A stretch of 64,000 nt of DNA, from NCBI RefSeq assembly GCF_004027225.2, contig NC_044282.2:65271225-65335224 (forward strand), written 5' to 3'. The notes beneath the pieces are model-generated. The model had not been told where the DNA came from and did no database searches. It saw nothing but the letters and a program-made list of their open reading frames with translations. Origin of the DNA: Strigops habroptila. Taxonomy: Eukaryota > Chordata > Aves > Psittaciformes > Psittacidae. The position numbers were made by a program, and so were the translations under genes. The first letter of the stretch is position 1; each line of letters starts with the position of its first letter. Below, piece by piece: positions 10,801 to 24,999 of the stretch.

Positions 10801-13800
10801 CTCAGCCGTGTGGGTTGAGGATGCCATTCCTGCCCTGCTGCCTCATCGTTGCTGCCAGCTGGCTGGGGGTGTCCCCATGGCTCCCGCGAGCACTCACCAG
10901 TGAGGTGGAAAGTTTGGGCTTGCCCAAATCATACTCATTGTTTGCTTTCAGCAGCCTGACTTTCTGGAAAGGGACCTGGGAGTATCTACATAACCACTTT
11001 CCACTGGCAGAGAGACAGAAGGGAGGGGATGGGAAGGGAGGGGAAAGGGGGAAAGAAAGGGAATCCCCAGCAGAGGAGCAGCTATGGGTGGTTATTAACT
11101 ACAGATGCTGGTTTTGAAGGGAAAACCCTTCCCACAGCCTCAGTGATCAACCAAGTTTCCCCTCTCCAGCCCTATGTGTCAGCTTGAGGCTGAAGGTGAG
11201 TGCTGCAGCATGGATACTATTTTCTGTGCCTCCCTTGGATGAATCATGGGCTGACACACTCAACACTGCAATGTGCCCAGTCCTTGTCTGCAAACAGAGC
11301 TGGGGCCAAGTCCAGCTGTGCAGGACTGACCTCAGCGCTCAGCTGGTGAGGTTCACAACTCTGATCTTGAACCACCTTCACCCAAGTCAGGGAGACATCC
11401 TGCCAGGTTAATCTCAATTGGTTACTCAGAGCAGCTTTAAAAAGAAATTCTGCATCACTCACTTAGCGTGAAATGACCTTTATGTAGAGCTGGGCTTAGC
11501 CCTCAGTTGACATTTACCCAGGAAGTACTGATCTGGTTGAAAACCTCAGGTCTGTGTTTCTCTTTCACCAGAGAGGTATGTTCAAAACCACGGTGATTGA
11601 TTTTGCCAGAGACACAGGGGAAAGCCTTACCCTCAAAGTGACCTTTTAGCCATGCCCCCTCCCATGACCTTTAGTATTTCTCAGTTGCAATGAAGAGAGC
11701 CTTGTTACCCGCTCACACAGGAAAAGTAACAAATTGTTTGATTTCTTGTTTGATTTTCTACCTTATGCTTCATTGACGTTATCTCTGAGTTAAATGCTAT
11801 TGTTCTGTTGCATTTTGTATTAACAGCAAAGCCCTCTGTTCCTTTTGGGAAGAATAAACTAATGCTGCAACAGATTTGTGGACCAGAAGGAAAGGGTGAC
11901 AGAGGTGCAGTTACCTCCTGCTGTTTGCTTTTCTGACTGTCATCTTTTGGCTAAACACCACAGTGGCAGTAACAACGCCAGTCCAGCCCGAGATATCTCC
12001 CTCCCCATGGGACTGTAGGGTACTCAGTGTGTGATTTCTAGTGACTTCGAGAAGAAAGGCTGGTTTAAACTCCCCCAAGACGCACAGCGTGTCTGCTCTT
12101 GTGAACTCTCATATTTGCAGCCTGAATGTGCTGACGGTTCTTTGCAGATAAGAACGGCCATTGATTTACCAGCAGAGTTGGGTGAGAAAATTGTGAGTCA
12201 GTCAAGCATAGTTCACTTGATGTGTTGTCTGTCTACCTCTTCTAGTACAACTTATTTCCATAAAGTATGCTTTTATGGTAAGTCTTCTGACTGCAGCGTT
12301 CCACTTATCTCTGCTTCCTACTGATTGCCAAGGGCCACGTTGGCTTTGCAGGGAAGCGTGACTCAGCACTGCCAGCGTGGTACAGTGCCCTGGTGATATG
12401 AAATGACAAACATCCTTATTCCTGTGAATGTGGGACATAGTCCTATAAAGACTCTCCTAGGTAAACAAGTCCAATCCCCAGCAGTCTTAGCCAGGAAAAG
12501 TTTTCTACTGCTACTTTTTCAGACCTGTGAGTTAAATTGGCATTCTCAAAAAACAACAGAAATATGACAGGGTTTTTTCCTACACTCACTCTGGTTCGGG
12601 AGTCTTCCTGGAAAAGAAACAGGGGAAACAGTGGGTTTTGTGATGTAGAAAATAAGCAGTAAAAAGAACAAAGTAGTGCAATGTTTTCCCAGATATGAGA
12701 GAGTGCAAGAGACAATAAAAAGTAAGGAAATGCATATTATTGCTCGGTGGCAGAACTAGTAGCCAACTATTGTAAAAGCTGGGTTATCTCTAGTAATATC
12801 TGGGCTCCTTTCCTGGGATGCTGTGGTATTTTTAGAAGGTTCTTGCTTGCAAGGTCCTGGTATCGCAAGCCTTCAGAAGCTTTCACAGAAAACCTTTGCT
12901 CAGCTTGAACTGCAAGTGAAAAAAGTGAACAAGGTATTTGGATCCATAGGGAACATGAAGGAAAATAATGATTAAGTGTAATTAGAGGGGCAGGTCCCCC
13001 AGGAACACCGAGTGTAGTGGGTAATCTTGTCTCTGAAAGAACAGCATTAAACAACGACAGGAACAACCAAAGATCAAGGAAAAGCTCTCCTTGGATGAAG
13101 CAAAGGGTATAAAAGAAATATATAAAATAACACTGCGGAGAAAGCAGATGGAGAGTTTCTGCTCTTCTTGTCTTCAGTGATGTGAAGGGATATTAAGACT
13201 GAATTTTTCATGCCAATAGCATGTGTAAGTGGAGCATGGAGCTCAATGCCACAAGAAACCTTTCAAGACAGGGGCTTAGAAAGGCGTAGAATGGGTTGAT
13301 GGTTTCATAGGGCAACATTAGTGGCTTTCAAAATTAACACATACAACAATTTTGAACCAAATACTAACTATTGGAGCTCAGGATCAGACCCAGGTAGAGA
13401 AGACAGATGACTGGCCCACCTCTGTGCTCACAGGCCACCACCTGACATGCTGTATCCTTGCTGGAAGCAAGATACAGGGCAGGATGGGTGCCTGGTCGAT
13501 GCTGGAGGACAATACCCACATTTTCCTTCAGAGATGAGAATGAACTGGGCCGTTACTGCATGTTAGAGCGTACAAAGTGTGAGAAGAAGAGGTTTGCAGG
13601 AAGGAAAAGTGGCTGCATCAGGGTAGAGGTTAATAGCTCTGTCTAGGACAGTTTCTTAGCAGACACCACCAAGACACTGTCACAACAAAAAGGCAGCCCA
13701 TCAAGCAGGGATGCCAAATCTCTCCTGTTGCCCCTAAATGATACAGCATTTATTCCTCCATAACTGCAATGGTAGTGGAGCTCCTCCTGGCTCTAAGACA

Positions 13801-16800
13801 TTCCTCGGCACATTAGACATGCTGCAGATGTATCTGCATTTAACCCAGTTTCTTCTTGGTACTGTCAGTCTTTAGTAAAGAGGCTGCATAAAATTGAAAG
13901 CTCTTGCTTCTGTATCTGGAGTGAGCACATTTTATCAGATGGCAGCTTATTCTGATGAAGTGGAGTACATTAATACCTGAGTCATCAGGGGCTCTGGCTT
14001 TTTTTATGTCAGCTTTCCAGGCTAGCTTTGTTATGCGCAGCACTCCCTTTGAATTCGGCCACTGCCACCCCAACATTACAAAAGGAGGGATTCTAGTGGG
14101 ATGCTTTCAGGGAAGTGTAATGGGAAACAGTCTGGTCTGAGCAGCAACTCCAATATCATCAACCATGGACTCTGAGCTTCCCTTTTAAATTAAACAGCAA
14201 CATGGGAAGTTGCTGAAAAATACAAGAGGTTCTCCTGTTGGGCAACAAGGAATCACCGTGTAGAGACCAGGTATGTCTGATGGATATTGAATTCCCCTAT
14301 AGCGTTTACTTGAATCATCCACAGGGGTTAAGATGCTTTATCAAGCCCTCCAACTTTGCTGGGTCTATGTAAGTCTTCTCCTTTTGCATCCTGTAGATTT
14401 ATTCTCTAATCCTGATGCTCTTTGAGATACTCCCGAAGAAGTTCCTCTCTCTCTCGTACCTTTTTTCTGTCTACATCACATCCCGGGTGTCTTCACCAGT
14501 GTTATCCACACCTTTGTACTGCTGACAAATACTTACCTCTCTTTTATTGGCCCTTCTCCGTCCACTTCCACCATTTAGGCTCAAGTACCTACCATCTTGA
14601 GCTGACCATCTCTTCAGCAATATATGATGTTAGACTTCCTGACCACTGTAACAAAACGCAGCCAAAAATCAGTGATTTTCCTTGGCAGACCTCACTGTTT
14701 CCAACCATCCTGGTATCCCAGAAACAGCGAAAAATCCTGACTTTACTGGATTTTAATGTATTAGGCACTGATTGGCAGAGGGACGGACACATGCCTACAA
14801 GCAGACAATACACAACCCAAATGTTCTAAAACCTACGTCTCCTATGTGCATCCTTTTCACCTAAGCATGGTTGAGAGGAGGTGTTTGATTCTTAAAGGAC
14901 TCAAGGAACATGCCCCTGCTGGAGTTGCCGCACCACAGCCATGCAGTGTGTGTGGTGTCTGGAGCTCCTGTCCTTTATTCCTACCTTTTCCCGTACTAAC
15001 TTGTTTATTTGGAACAATTCTTTCTGACCCCTCAGTCTATCTTTACTCAGGCAAAACTAAAAGCTCTTGTTTCTGAGATTACTTGTGAATCAAAATGTGC
15101 AGCTTCAAAGGAAGTGATGATGTGGAGTAAGAAAAATTAAGAAGTACAGAAAAAGCAGACCAAGCTGGTGATGTGTAAAGAAGGTATCAAGCAAGCAAGG
15201 CTGGTATTTTAGGAATTTTCAGAGGTATGAATTAGGTTCTAGTTTTACCATAAGGTTCAGTACAGATTTTGTTTTGAAGATCAGAGATAAAGGCCCTGAA
15301 TTATAGATGGTTTTCTAGATTTGGCACTCATCTAGGTTGCAAGGTCCACTGGTAGAGAGGACAGCCACAGGAATCTCAACCAAGTAATGCAGAAGTGGCC
15401 AAGCTAACTTGTTGCTATTTTAGGTATCTGAGAAGAAAACCACACACCTTTGTGAGTTATAAAACTGTAGAACTGAGAGGCTTCAGAAGTACATGGGTGC
15501 CCAGATTGAACTGAGGGAGCAGCACACTGTCCCCTTGCAGCAGACTACCCTGCTATCTCTGCCCATCTCTGACCTTGACTGGGAATCCCAGGGATTAAAG
15601 CAGGTGAGGACCACAAGAATAATTCTTTTACTCTAAAGGCACGATTTTGTAGGGATGAGCAATAGCCGTTATTAGGAGAGTGATCCGTGGGGAAAGCATC
15701 AACAGGCCTTTAAGCATAGCGTTTGCCTTTGTTTGTCTTAACCTTGCTTCTACGCTAAGCTCATCACAGCTTCAACGTGACTACTATGATTTCATTTAGG
15801 TCAGATTTATTTCCAGCAACCGCTTTGTATTACAGCAGATGGCAGCCTTTCCCCAGATTTCCAGAAATGAGGAGTACCTGAATTTCAGACAATACATGTC
15901 TTTTCTTGTCTCCTGGTGTCTGCTTGCTCCCAGCACAAGCCTCTTATAGGAACTGAGTAACTGGATGGAAGAAGCTAGAGATAGAAACAAGACTGAAATC
16001 ACCTCCTTGCATTTGAAGGGCTTGGCTCCTCACCAGAGGTCTGATCAGCTCTTGCACCACCTCTTTATTCATCTAGGATGATGTTTCCCTTACAGCTTAT
16101 ATCAGAGCTCAAGATCAAAGTAATTAAAAATCCACGTTAGTGCATTTCTTCACCTTGACAACAACACACAACAGAAAACACATCATACTTTGTGGGTAGC
16201 ATGTCAAAATCAAAGTGACATTTTTCAGTGCTTGACTTAGTAAGATGTCAGTGAATATTAAAAAGCACCTCTGTTAAAAGACCTACAGCAGCTGGCTGAA
16301 TAAACTGTGTGGTGTGGGTGAGGCCTCCAATGACTTCATCTGCTGGTGACTGTTCAAAAGAGCTTCAGATACACTCTGTGGATTCACCCAGCCCTGAAAA
16401 GCAAGGAGAAAAGTGATCAGCACTCTTCTGTCCTGCCTCTTTTTATTCCCTGCTCGCAGAGCCAGAACAGAAATGCTTATAAGGACATGTCTTACTGAGA
16501 TGACCACAAGCACACCAAGCTCTTTCTAATACCCTCTGGATCCTGCGAAAGCATTTCTTACAACCACATGGCAATTGCCTTGTTCATATGGTGTTTTTAC
16601 ACCTACCTTACTGCTATTAATCAGTCCTAGTGGTCTGTTTCACAAGCACGAGAAGGGTGCAAGATGTCTTCCTCTGGGAGTTGCTCCTGGTGCAAACATG
16701 AAAAAACACAGATTTATTTCTGAATAGGCTCTGTCTGCAATTTCCACTTTTTATCCTGCTTCTGTTCTCACAAAATATGTTAATGGCATCCAGATGCTTA

Positions 16801-18809
16801 TTAACACGTTTCATAGTAACAACCAGAGACAGGAAATACAGGCCAGATGAGGAAGAGAACAGCTTAAACAATAGTAAAGAGAGAGATGAGAGGAATTCAG
16901 AGTCAGCAGGGACAAGTAAAATTTACTCTGGAGCCTTCAAGAAACCAATCAAATGGTTGTTAGTGAATGACTTTATAAACTGCAGGGGACAGGAGAGGTC
17001 TCACAGGACCAGACAACCTATTCTCAATATCTAGGGAGACATCCAAATACAGCATTAATTAATCTTAAAGACCCATGTGATCCTAAAGCAACTGCTACAG
17101 GCTTACAAAAACAAGCCGTGCCTAACCGACTCCATTTCTCTCTTTGATAAGGCAGCTGGCCTGGCAGCTAGGAAAGGGAAGTCACAAATGTGCTGTATCT
17201 TCACTGTACATCTTCACTTGAGTAACCCTGGCTCATGCAGCCACCAAAGGAAACGGTCTAGACAACGTTACTACGAGGTGAACAGGCGAGCGAGTTGTTT
17301 ATGCTCACGGTGTAATGTTCATCACATCCCCAGTTCTGTATGTCCCTGACAGCCGCCACCACGGGAACACCGGCTCCCAATATCTGCCCAAAGAGGCAGG
17401 AGGCTGTATTTCTGTGCACATACCACAAGAGATGGCAGATGCAGGGAGAAAGTGCTAATTTCACAGAGGAAATCACCATCAGTGAGGAAACGACCCAAAT
17501 TCCCTATATTATATTCAAGGTCTTGGCATTCACAAGTATCTTTTCCTTACAAGCCATGTGCAACACCCACCCCCATTTCAGCTTTTAATGGAAGAAACAC
17601 TTAAAACACTCTTCCACCAATCTACCCAGCCCGCAGACTGCAGCTTGCATATGTCCCTCCGAGGAGCCTTTTCATCCCCTTTGAAAGCTGCCCTCTTCTT
17701 TCCCAGCTCTGTAGAGAAATCTGGCTAACTACAAATCTTGAGGCCATTATACTGCAGTTCTCCCATCGTCCTGGCTCCATTCATTATTAATAGCTCATCA
17801 TTAAACTTTAATAAATTGAATATCAGAGGTTTAAGGCTTGTTAGGCACCTTTCCTCCCTTTTTTGATTCCAGGCCCATTTGTTGGATGAGTTCATTCAGT
17901 GTCAGATGGGGGAAGCTCTTGGTCGATAACAGGAGTACAGAAATTTGTAACATCTTTATTTCCACACCCTGCAGAAGTGCTTGGACACAACAGCTTTGGC
18001 TTTGAGCTGTTTGGGGCTTTTTTCTTTAAGAAAACAAAAAATAGCCCCAAACAGTAGGTAAGTCTTTGGTCTCAACTTGCTCTTCAGATACTTTGATTAG
18101 AGGGGGAGTTGATGAGTTCTAGCTTTGTTCATTAATGAGCTGGTTTCACAAGGAAGAGGCTTGGCTGTCTAAGACTGTTAATCCACGTACAACTGGTCCT
18201 AATGCAGGATCTGTCCTCCAAAGAGCAACAAATTGCAGGTGTTCCAGGAGAAGCACAGAAGCCCATCGTAGGGAGGGAGCCTCTCCATCCAGTTTTTCTG
18301 GGTTGAATTTGCTCTATGCCCATCCCAGGGGTGCACAGCCCCACTTCCATGTACACCAGCGGCAGTGTCAGTTGCAACACTGTCAGCAGCACTAATACTT
18401 GCTTGCATAGTTTTGGTATGGATCGTCCCCTTCACCTTGCAGTTAAAACCTGAAAGAAGGACTCTGTAGAAGATCCCAATTGCTCCATGTTCGGAGCTCA
18501 GGCACCCAAAATTGCAATGCTTTCCAATGTGCAAAAATACACTGAAATGAAGAACTATCAGGATATTTTTCACTAGTGGAGGAGGTGAGTAGGAGTCTTT
18601 GGAGGATACACAGCATGCGGGACACTGGCAGGGACCTTCTTACTTCACTTGTCAAGTGGAGGGCCTGGGGGAGGACATGGTGAAGTTGAAGGCAGCATTC
18701 AGGACACAGAAGCAAGAACCCCAGCAGCCTGTCAAACACAGCCTATGAAGATCAAAAGGACTGCTTTAGAGTGGAGAAGAAAAGGATGAGATGAAATAAG
18801 CTCATTGCC
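7844..18809. other. Intergenic stretch without recognised genes
   Basis: Only short, unrelated ORFs are present on either strand. A (GGT)n patch lies near 9667-9685 and a G-run tract at 11021-11061. An A/T-rich patch with several TAAT cores is at about 17780-17825. No tRNA, rRNA or protein family was seen. Confidence 0.5.
11021..11061 (+). repeat. Purine tract with repeated G runs
   Basis: Six runs of three or more G (GGGAGGGGATGGGAAGGG, then AGGGG and AAAGGGGG) lie within about 35 bases on the plus strand. The spacing allows a G-quadruplex. Confidence 0.7.
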
Positions 18810-19035
18810 TTCAACTATGTAAAAGGCTGCTAGAAGGAGGGAGAAAAAACTATTGACTCCACATTCTGTGGGGGGAGCAAGCAGTAATGATGTGCTATAA
18901 GTTTTCCTTCTGGGGACTCTAGGTTCAAGATGAGGAGCAATTTCTCACTAGGAGGATAGTTGAAGAAGCTGCCTGGAGAAGTTGTGGAGTCTCCAGTACT
19001 GCAGGTTTTCGAAGGGTAAGTGAAATGAACGCTTG
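18810..19035 (+). mobile_element. Old, diverged CR1-like fragment
   Basis: The order of short matches follows the older CR1 pattern: AAAGGCTGCTAGAAGGAGGGAG, TCTGTGGGGGGAGCAAG, then TTGTGGAGTCTCCAGTACTG followed by AGGTTTT. It is strongly diverged and lacks the octamer tail. Confidence 0.6.
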
Positions 19036-19586
19036 CAAGCAGGATTTGAGTAGAACCAACCCTGCCATGGAGCAGACCAATGCAGGAGAGGACCTTCCAT
19101 GGTGTTATTGTTGGGTTTTTTTCCTTTGAAATAGTAAGGAAATTCCAGAGACACTGAGATCTGCTACTCAAAATTTTAGACTAGCTCATCTGACATCCCT
19201 ACTGAGCAAAATAAAGTGAAAGCTGATCAGTGCTCACACATAAAGGAAAATAACATTATGCAAATCAACATGGGTTTTTTCTGAAGAAAAACATCTGGCA
19301 AACCTGCTTTCCTCCTTTGAGATAACAAGTTTGGCAGATATAAGGCAGTCGCAATGGAGTTTTGTAAGACACCTGACTTGCTGTGAAATGACACTATGAG
19401 TAAAAGATTAGCAGTGTCCCCTCTCAGAAAAGCCCATATTAAATGGATCAGCTGACAGCTCCCTGGTGGAGGTTCTGCCACGGATGGGACAGAATCACCT
19501 GTGGGGTGCTTGGACCCAACACTGCTTCACATTGCTACTCAGATTCTGGGAGCAAATATAAGGTGATTTCTGACCGGTTGTATACA

Positions 19587-20005
19587 GGATGGAGCACCTT
19601 TCCTGTGAGGGGAGGCTGAGAGAGTTGGGGTTGTTCGCTCTGAAGAAGAGGCTCTGGAGAAACCTTATTGCAGCATTTCAGTTCTTAAAAGAGGTTTATA
19701 AGAAAGACAGGGAGAGACTTTAGCAGGGCCTGCTGCGACAGGACAAGGTGTGATGGTTTTAATCTAAAAGAGGGGAGATTCAGGCTGGACACGAGGAAGA
19801 AATTCTTTACAATGAGGGTGATAAAACACTGGCACAGGTTGCCCAGAGAGGTGGTGGATGCTCCATCCCTGGAGACATTCAAGGCCAGGCTGGATCTGGT
19901 TCTGGGCAACCTGATCTAGTTGGAGATGTCCCTGCTCATTGCAGGGGGTTGGACTAGATGAGCTTTGAAGGTCCCTTCCAACCCAAACTATTCTGTGACT
20001 CTAGG
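19587..20005 (+). mobile_element. CR1 LINE 3' end, about 420 bp
   Basis: This is the longest CR1 copy in the window. It has GGAGCACCTTTCCTGTGAGG, CTGAAGAAGAGGCTCTGG, GCCCAGAGAGGTGGTGGATG and CCAACCCAAACTATTCTG near its end. It is non-coding 3' sequence and is 5'-truncated. Confidence 0.95.
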
Positions 20006-20218
20006 ATGTAAGGATCTGCCAGGTGGCAAGCTGGGATGAGAAAAGTCATTCAGAGACTGCTGCTACACAGAACAGGCTGGATGCATTGAATACCTAGAGC
20101 AAAGGCGGGTTAAATACCCCCACCCTGGGGACTCCCATAGCTGCTCTTCTCTTTCTCTGCTCTGTCCTGGGGAAGCCAACCTCTAACATCCCACCTTTAT
20201 ACTTCTGTAGTGTGAATC

Positions 20219-20319
20219 AAGGCCAGGTTGGACTTGAACAACCTGGTCCCTGTCCATGGCAGGGGGGTTGCAACTAGATGAGATTTAAGGTCCCTTTCAA
20301 GCCAAACCATTCTATGAAT
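20219..20319 (+). mobile_element. CR1 LINE 3' end fragment
   Basis: This short copy reads GGCCAGGTTGGACTTGAACA, then CCATGGCAGGGGGGTTGC and AAGCCAAACCATTCTATGAA. It lies about 210 bases after the larger CR1 and in the same orientation. Confidence 0.9.
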
Positions 20320-23300
20320 TAGCCACTAAATTACATTCTGAAAGATTGTTTGGGGCCAGCAGAACCTAAGCCTCTTATGTGATACCATTCAACATATTTT
20401 TCCCTGCAGAAACATAAATACACCCTGGCTTTATTAACCATTAGCCTATAAAGATCAAAATATAACAAAATGCAGGCACGCATGGTCTATAAATATATTT
20501 ATGCTGCTGTGAGGAACACTAATCCCAGCACTCCTCAGTATGAAAACCACTCCACTGGATAAATACTGTGCATTTGGCAGTATTGTTTTAAGGATGGGGG
20601 GATGGAGTCATTTTTCCTTTAGGGCTCGCACAGGCTCTACTCAAGGTCCCCTTTTGCAAAGGCATTTGCGCCGGCTCTGGCGATGTCTTTCCCTGGCAGG
20701 CAGTTGCCAAGGAGTGCGACATGAGCGACACGAGCACTGATTCATCGACGCCCAAAGGCGCTTCCACACACACCTTCTGCTTCTGCTGCTGGAGAACAGG
20801 CGGAGCGAGATTTCCAAGTGATAAAAAGTGACGCTGGCAGAAACACTGAGTAACACTGAGAACACCCGGAGCAACGGCGGAGCTGAGGTCTTGGGCATTG
20901 CTCTCCCTGCCTCTCTGGAAAGCTGCTCTGAAGCCACTTTAAAGGCATTTAATACCCATGCTCTGTACTGTTCTATGGCATTTCAGAGACCTTCTGCTGT
21001 AGCTTCCCTTCGGAAGTGGAGCAAGCTAAACCAAATGCACTGAGGCCCTGGCAACTTTGCTCTGCAAAGCCTGGACTGGCTTTGCCTGGCTTGCCACCCT
21101 GACCACCAGTTGTGTGGAAGGGGCAGCAGATGAGAGATGTGCTCACATCCCTGCGACCCATCTTGGACAACATTTATCCTCCAGCAGTGGTGGAGGATGG
21201 CACCACAGGCTCATCCCATGGTGGGACCCAAGGACGCATCCCCATGCACTCCACAGAAGGCAAGCTGGGCAGGTGACACCACAATCCACCACAATTTGGA
21301 GCCTTTCATCCCCTTTAAAGTCACATTTAAGGCGATTGTCCAGGCAAAATGAAAGCGGGCACACCAACATCGCAGACCTATGGGGACTTGAAAGTGTCAG
21401 CCACTGTACCAACTGAAAGCACAGGCCAGAGAGAGAGAGAAAAAGAGGCCAATTAAAAAGCCAGGTTGTCTCTGTGTTGCTCAGGGCTAACAGAACAGAT
21501 GATGGCATCGCTGGAAGCTGCGTTTGCTTTTAATTGTCCTCATTCCACTGAATAACTAATTCTCTCCTCCTCCCACACGGCAGGGAAAAAAAAAGAAAGC
21601 AGCATGGGTTTTTGGAAAGGATGAGTTGACTCAATTCCTCTCCTACAGCGCATGACAGCGAGCTGCAGTTTTTAGCCTTGCATCCAGGCAAGTTTAGAAT
21701 ATCGCTGCATGCATTTGTTTTGTTTCAAATCTTCTGGGATCAGCTAAAAATACTATTTCGGAGAGAAGAGGATAGGGAAGCACTAAAGGCTTTGTGTTCG
21801 TTCAGCTCCTAAATTGCAGCCAAGCAAAGGGAGTAGCGAAGGTAGATCCCATTTGTAAAGTGGTTGTATTGAAGTGTTATTTTACAGGTGTCGGGGGGTT
21901 GGGATGTGGGAGGTGCTGAGGATTGATCCAGGGAAAGAAGTGGATCCCCTCAGCCCAGAGATGAAATGCTGCGCTTACCACAAGACTCATGCTTCATGTG
22001 GCTGATGCCCAGGAAAGCCATTGCTCTTCCCTTATCCCTGACCAGCTCACATTTCCAGCATTTTCCAATTTAATGTTCAATGCATTAAAAGTCACATATT
22101 TCAATAGAAACACTTAAAAAAATAATCATAACCACAGTGAACATGAGTGAGAAACTGCCGAATAAAAACTGCAGAGAAAAGTGGATCTGACTTAACTTTT
22201 TTGGGGGGGTTGAAGCAGAAACAAAATGAAGAGACAAAAGACAATGAGCTATAAACAAACAGAATGATCTTGGGCATTAGTAGTAGGAACATGTATAAGG
22301 AAGCTTCCTCCCCAAGTGATTGAACAGTGTACTGCACTTCTCATCTACTGTCTCTGTGCCCCTTGCTTTGTGTGGCACGCTCATGGGGAATCCTTAGGAG
22401 TCCATCATGTGCTGCAGAGGGGAAGCCTTTTAATGAGATGTTTTCACTATGAAGAGATAAAACAGACAATCCTGGCGTGAGTTATCACTCCCAAGGACTC
22501 TATACCCTCACCATGTTTCTGAAAGGCACCAGATCTCCAGTAGCGATCTCAGTGCAGAGCTGTTATGTATGTAGACAGGGTAGAGGAAGGAAGTCAAAGC
22601 AGATTAATAATTTACTCCTGCCTCAGAGCTGTTTAGTGACACTAAATCAGCAAAAGCCTTCAAAATAAAAACATCACGATATTGCAGGCGCTGCCAAATT
22701 ACAAAGGAGCTGCCTCTGCCAGCAGGAAAATGCTTCTCTAGTTGATTTGTAAGGTCACTGGTACCCACGCAGAGGATGAGCTATGTCTTAACCCCCTGTG
22801 TGGTAGCGATGGGCCCTCATCAGGGACAGCAGAACTGAGTATCTGCTGGTGCCTTTGCTGCTGCCGCAAGTACATCTGTGGTGGCCAGAGAATAGGGCAA
22901 CGTTGGTGGTGGTTCCCATTCCAGCCCTGCAAGAGGGGCAGTAGGACAGGGATGGAGAGCTGAGCGCACCAGCAGCCAAATCAAGAGTGTCAGGGAGCTC
23001 CTGACTGCCAGAGCTGGCGCTTTGCCTCCAGTTACTCATCTCCTCCCAGGCTCAGCCTCAGGGATGCAGCCCCAGCCGATGCCCCACCTGATCCCACGCA
23101 AGGTTCTGCCGGGAGCCTGCTTCTGCAAGGACCATATCAGGGCTGGAGGGAAGAGGAGGAGGATGTGCAGCAGCTCACAAGGGAACCAAGACAGCAATGT
23201 AAAGATTCAGGCACTGGGGCTTAAGCCTCAGGCACATGTGAAGCCACTGGTCCCACCGCAGGCTCTGCAGTCCCCAAGGCTGTGTTGAGTATGGCTGCTC

Positions 23301-24999
23301 CCACAGGGCACCAGCGTAGGCCTGGGGAAATAAAAGCACTTTTCTTCTGCTCTTTAAACCTGCCACCCCTTTTTCTTTCAGGAGGGAGACAGGACCAGAC
23401 CAACAACCAGCAGCACCCAGCACAGCTGAAGCAGGCTGTTTCTCACGCAGTAGCACACATCCGTGTTTCCCCAGCTCGGTGTACGTTACCATGGGATACC
23501 GCATCCAACAGCACGGTTTGAACAGTGCTGTTCTCTGCAAGGAAACAGGGGCCTCAGCTCCTGCTGCTGCCCTGGAAGCAGCACCTGGGAAGGGGCAGGC
23601 TTGCTGCTGCCTATGCAGAGGCCACGCTTGCCACAGAGCTCCCGACACAGGAATCATCACAGCTCCCACAGAGATGCTTTCCCAGGTCCTTCTCACAGGA
23701 TACACAACAGCGCATGTACAAGTGATCTGTAGCCACGACAGAGCCTCAGAAGCTGCATTTCCAGCATGATCACAGCCCTTATGTTTAAGCCAAGTGCTAC
23801 AATTAAAAATAGACAAGCTTTGCCAATGCTTTTACAGGAAAGGAAACAGGGATTGCACGAGCCAAGGCTAGGACCGGGAAATCTGGTCTAACTCAACAGC
23901 AACCAGTCCTAATCCAGGCTGAAAGACAGTGTGCAGGTAGGTATCTGTAGTCATCGGGATAGATTTAGATTGCAAAATTGGAAATGTATTTTTAGAATTG
24001 GGGCTGGAAAATGTCTCTTCAGAAGGAGATCAAGTATGCCCCAGCAGGGTCACTGTGGGACTTGCAGAGCACCTTCGAGTAGAGGAGGATTGCTGGGGTG
24101 ACTTCATCACGTTGTTAAACCTTTCAGGGTACCAGCCTCATTCTTGCAGGCGTAACAAGCCTGGCACAGATGGGATCAGAAAACCTCATCCCCAGCCTGC
24201 ACCACGCACCTCAGAGCCACACCACGTGCCCATGGTGCTGCTTGAACCCGGTGGTTGAGTCAGCAGAGGGAACAGAAGGCTCCATTGGTGCTGGGCTATC
24301 CACAGCCTCCGCAGGGAAAGCCCCTAGCAACCTCCCACCAACATGCTCCTGCCCTGCCGTGAGTCAACACACCAAGCTGCCCCACTCCTGGCTCTGGAAA
24401 GGAAGAAGGGGCTTCATTACCCAGCTGCTGTGCCAAGCTGCTGCCTTTCACCAGCATTAGATCCAGGCAGTTTCCTACAGCTGAAAAGCAAATTAGCTCA
24501 TTAAATCACCTGCTTTACACATGACACAAAGAGCTGCGCAGAACAGAGCGGCCATGCACAAACCAACTGCAGAAAGCATAGCTGCTCATTTCCAGAGGCA
24601 CTTCTGCAGGTCTGCACAGAACTCTAAGGCTGGAAAAAGGCCTATCCTCACCTCACCTCATTCCCTTATCCTCTCCTCATACCTGCAGTGATCTCCCATC
24701 CATCCTGTTCCATTATCATGGATGCCTCTTTCCATTCAAACCAACCTCTGAAAGCAGGTTAAGGCCACAGACATCATTTGGGGCTGGTTTTCTGCAGGTT
24801 CAAGGGGCTGCTTTCAGCTGCACACAAGTGGAGCTGTAATCATCTCAGAGCCAGCACGGTGCAAGCTCTTGCACTTCTCCCAGCTCCCAGATTTGTTCAG
24901 AAGCAGAGGTTCTGAGTTCAGAGTGCCTCAGTTGGCTGGTTGAGCCAAAGGGATCATTTTACTTTTAATCTGACATTCATTTTACAGTTTATGGAGTAC
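20320..24999. other. Intergenic stretch without recognised genes
   Basis: No family resemblance was found. The section 22740-24450 is richer in GC and has several overlapping open frames, up to 213 codons on the minus strand (23175-23816). These occur on both strands at once and show no domain. Confidence 0.5.

Noticed and set aside
23175..23816. Minus-strand ORF of 213 codons
   Set aside because: There is no domain, no convincing splice context, and open frames occur on the opposite strand over the same bases.
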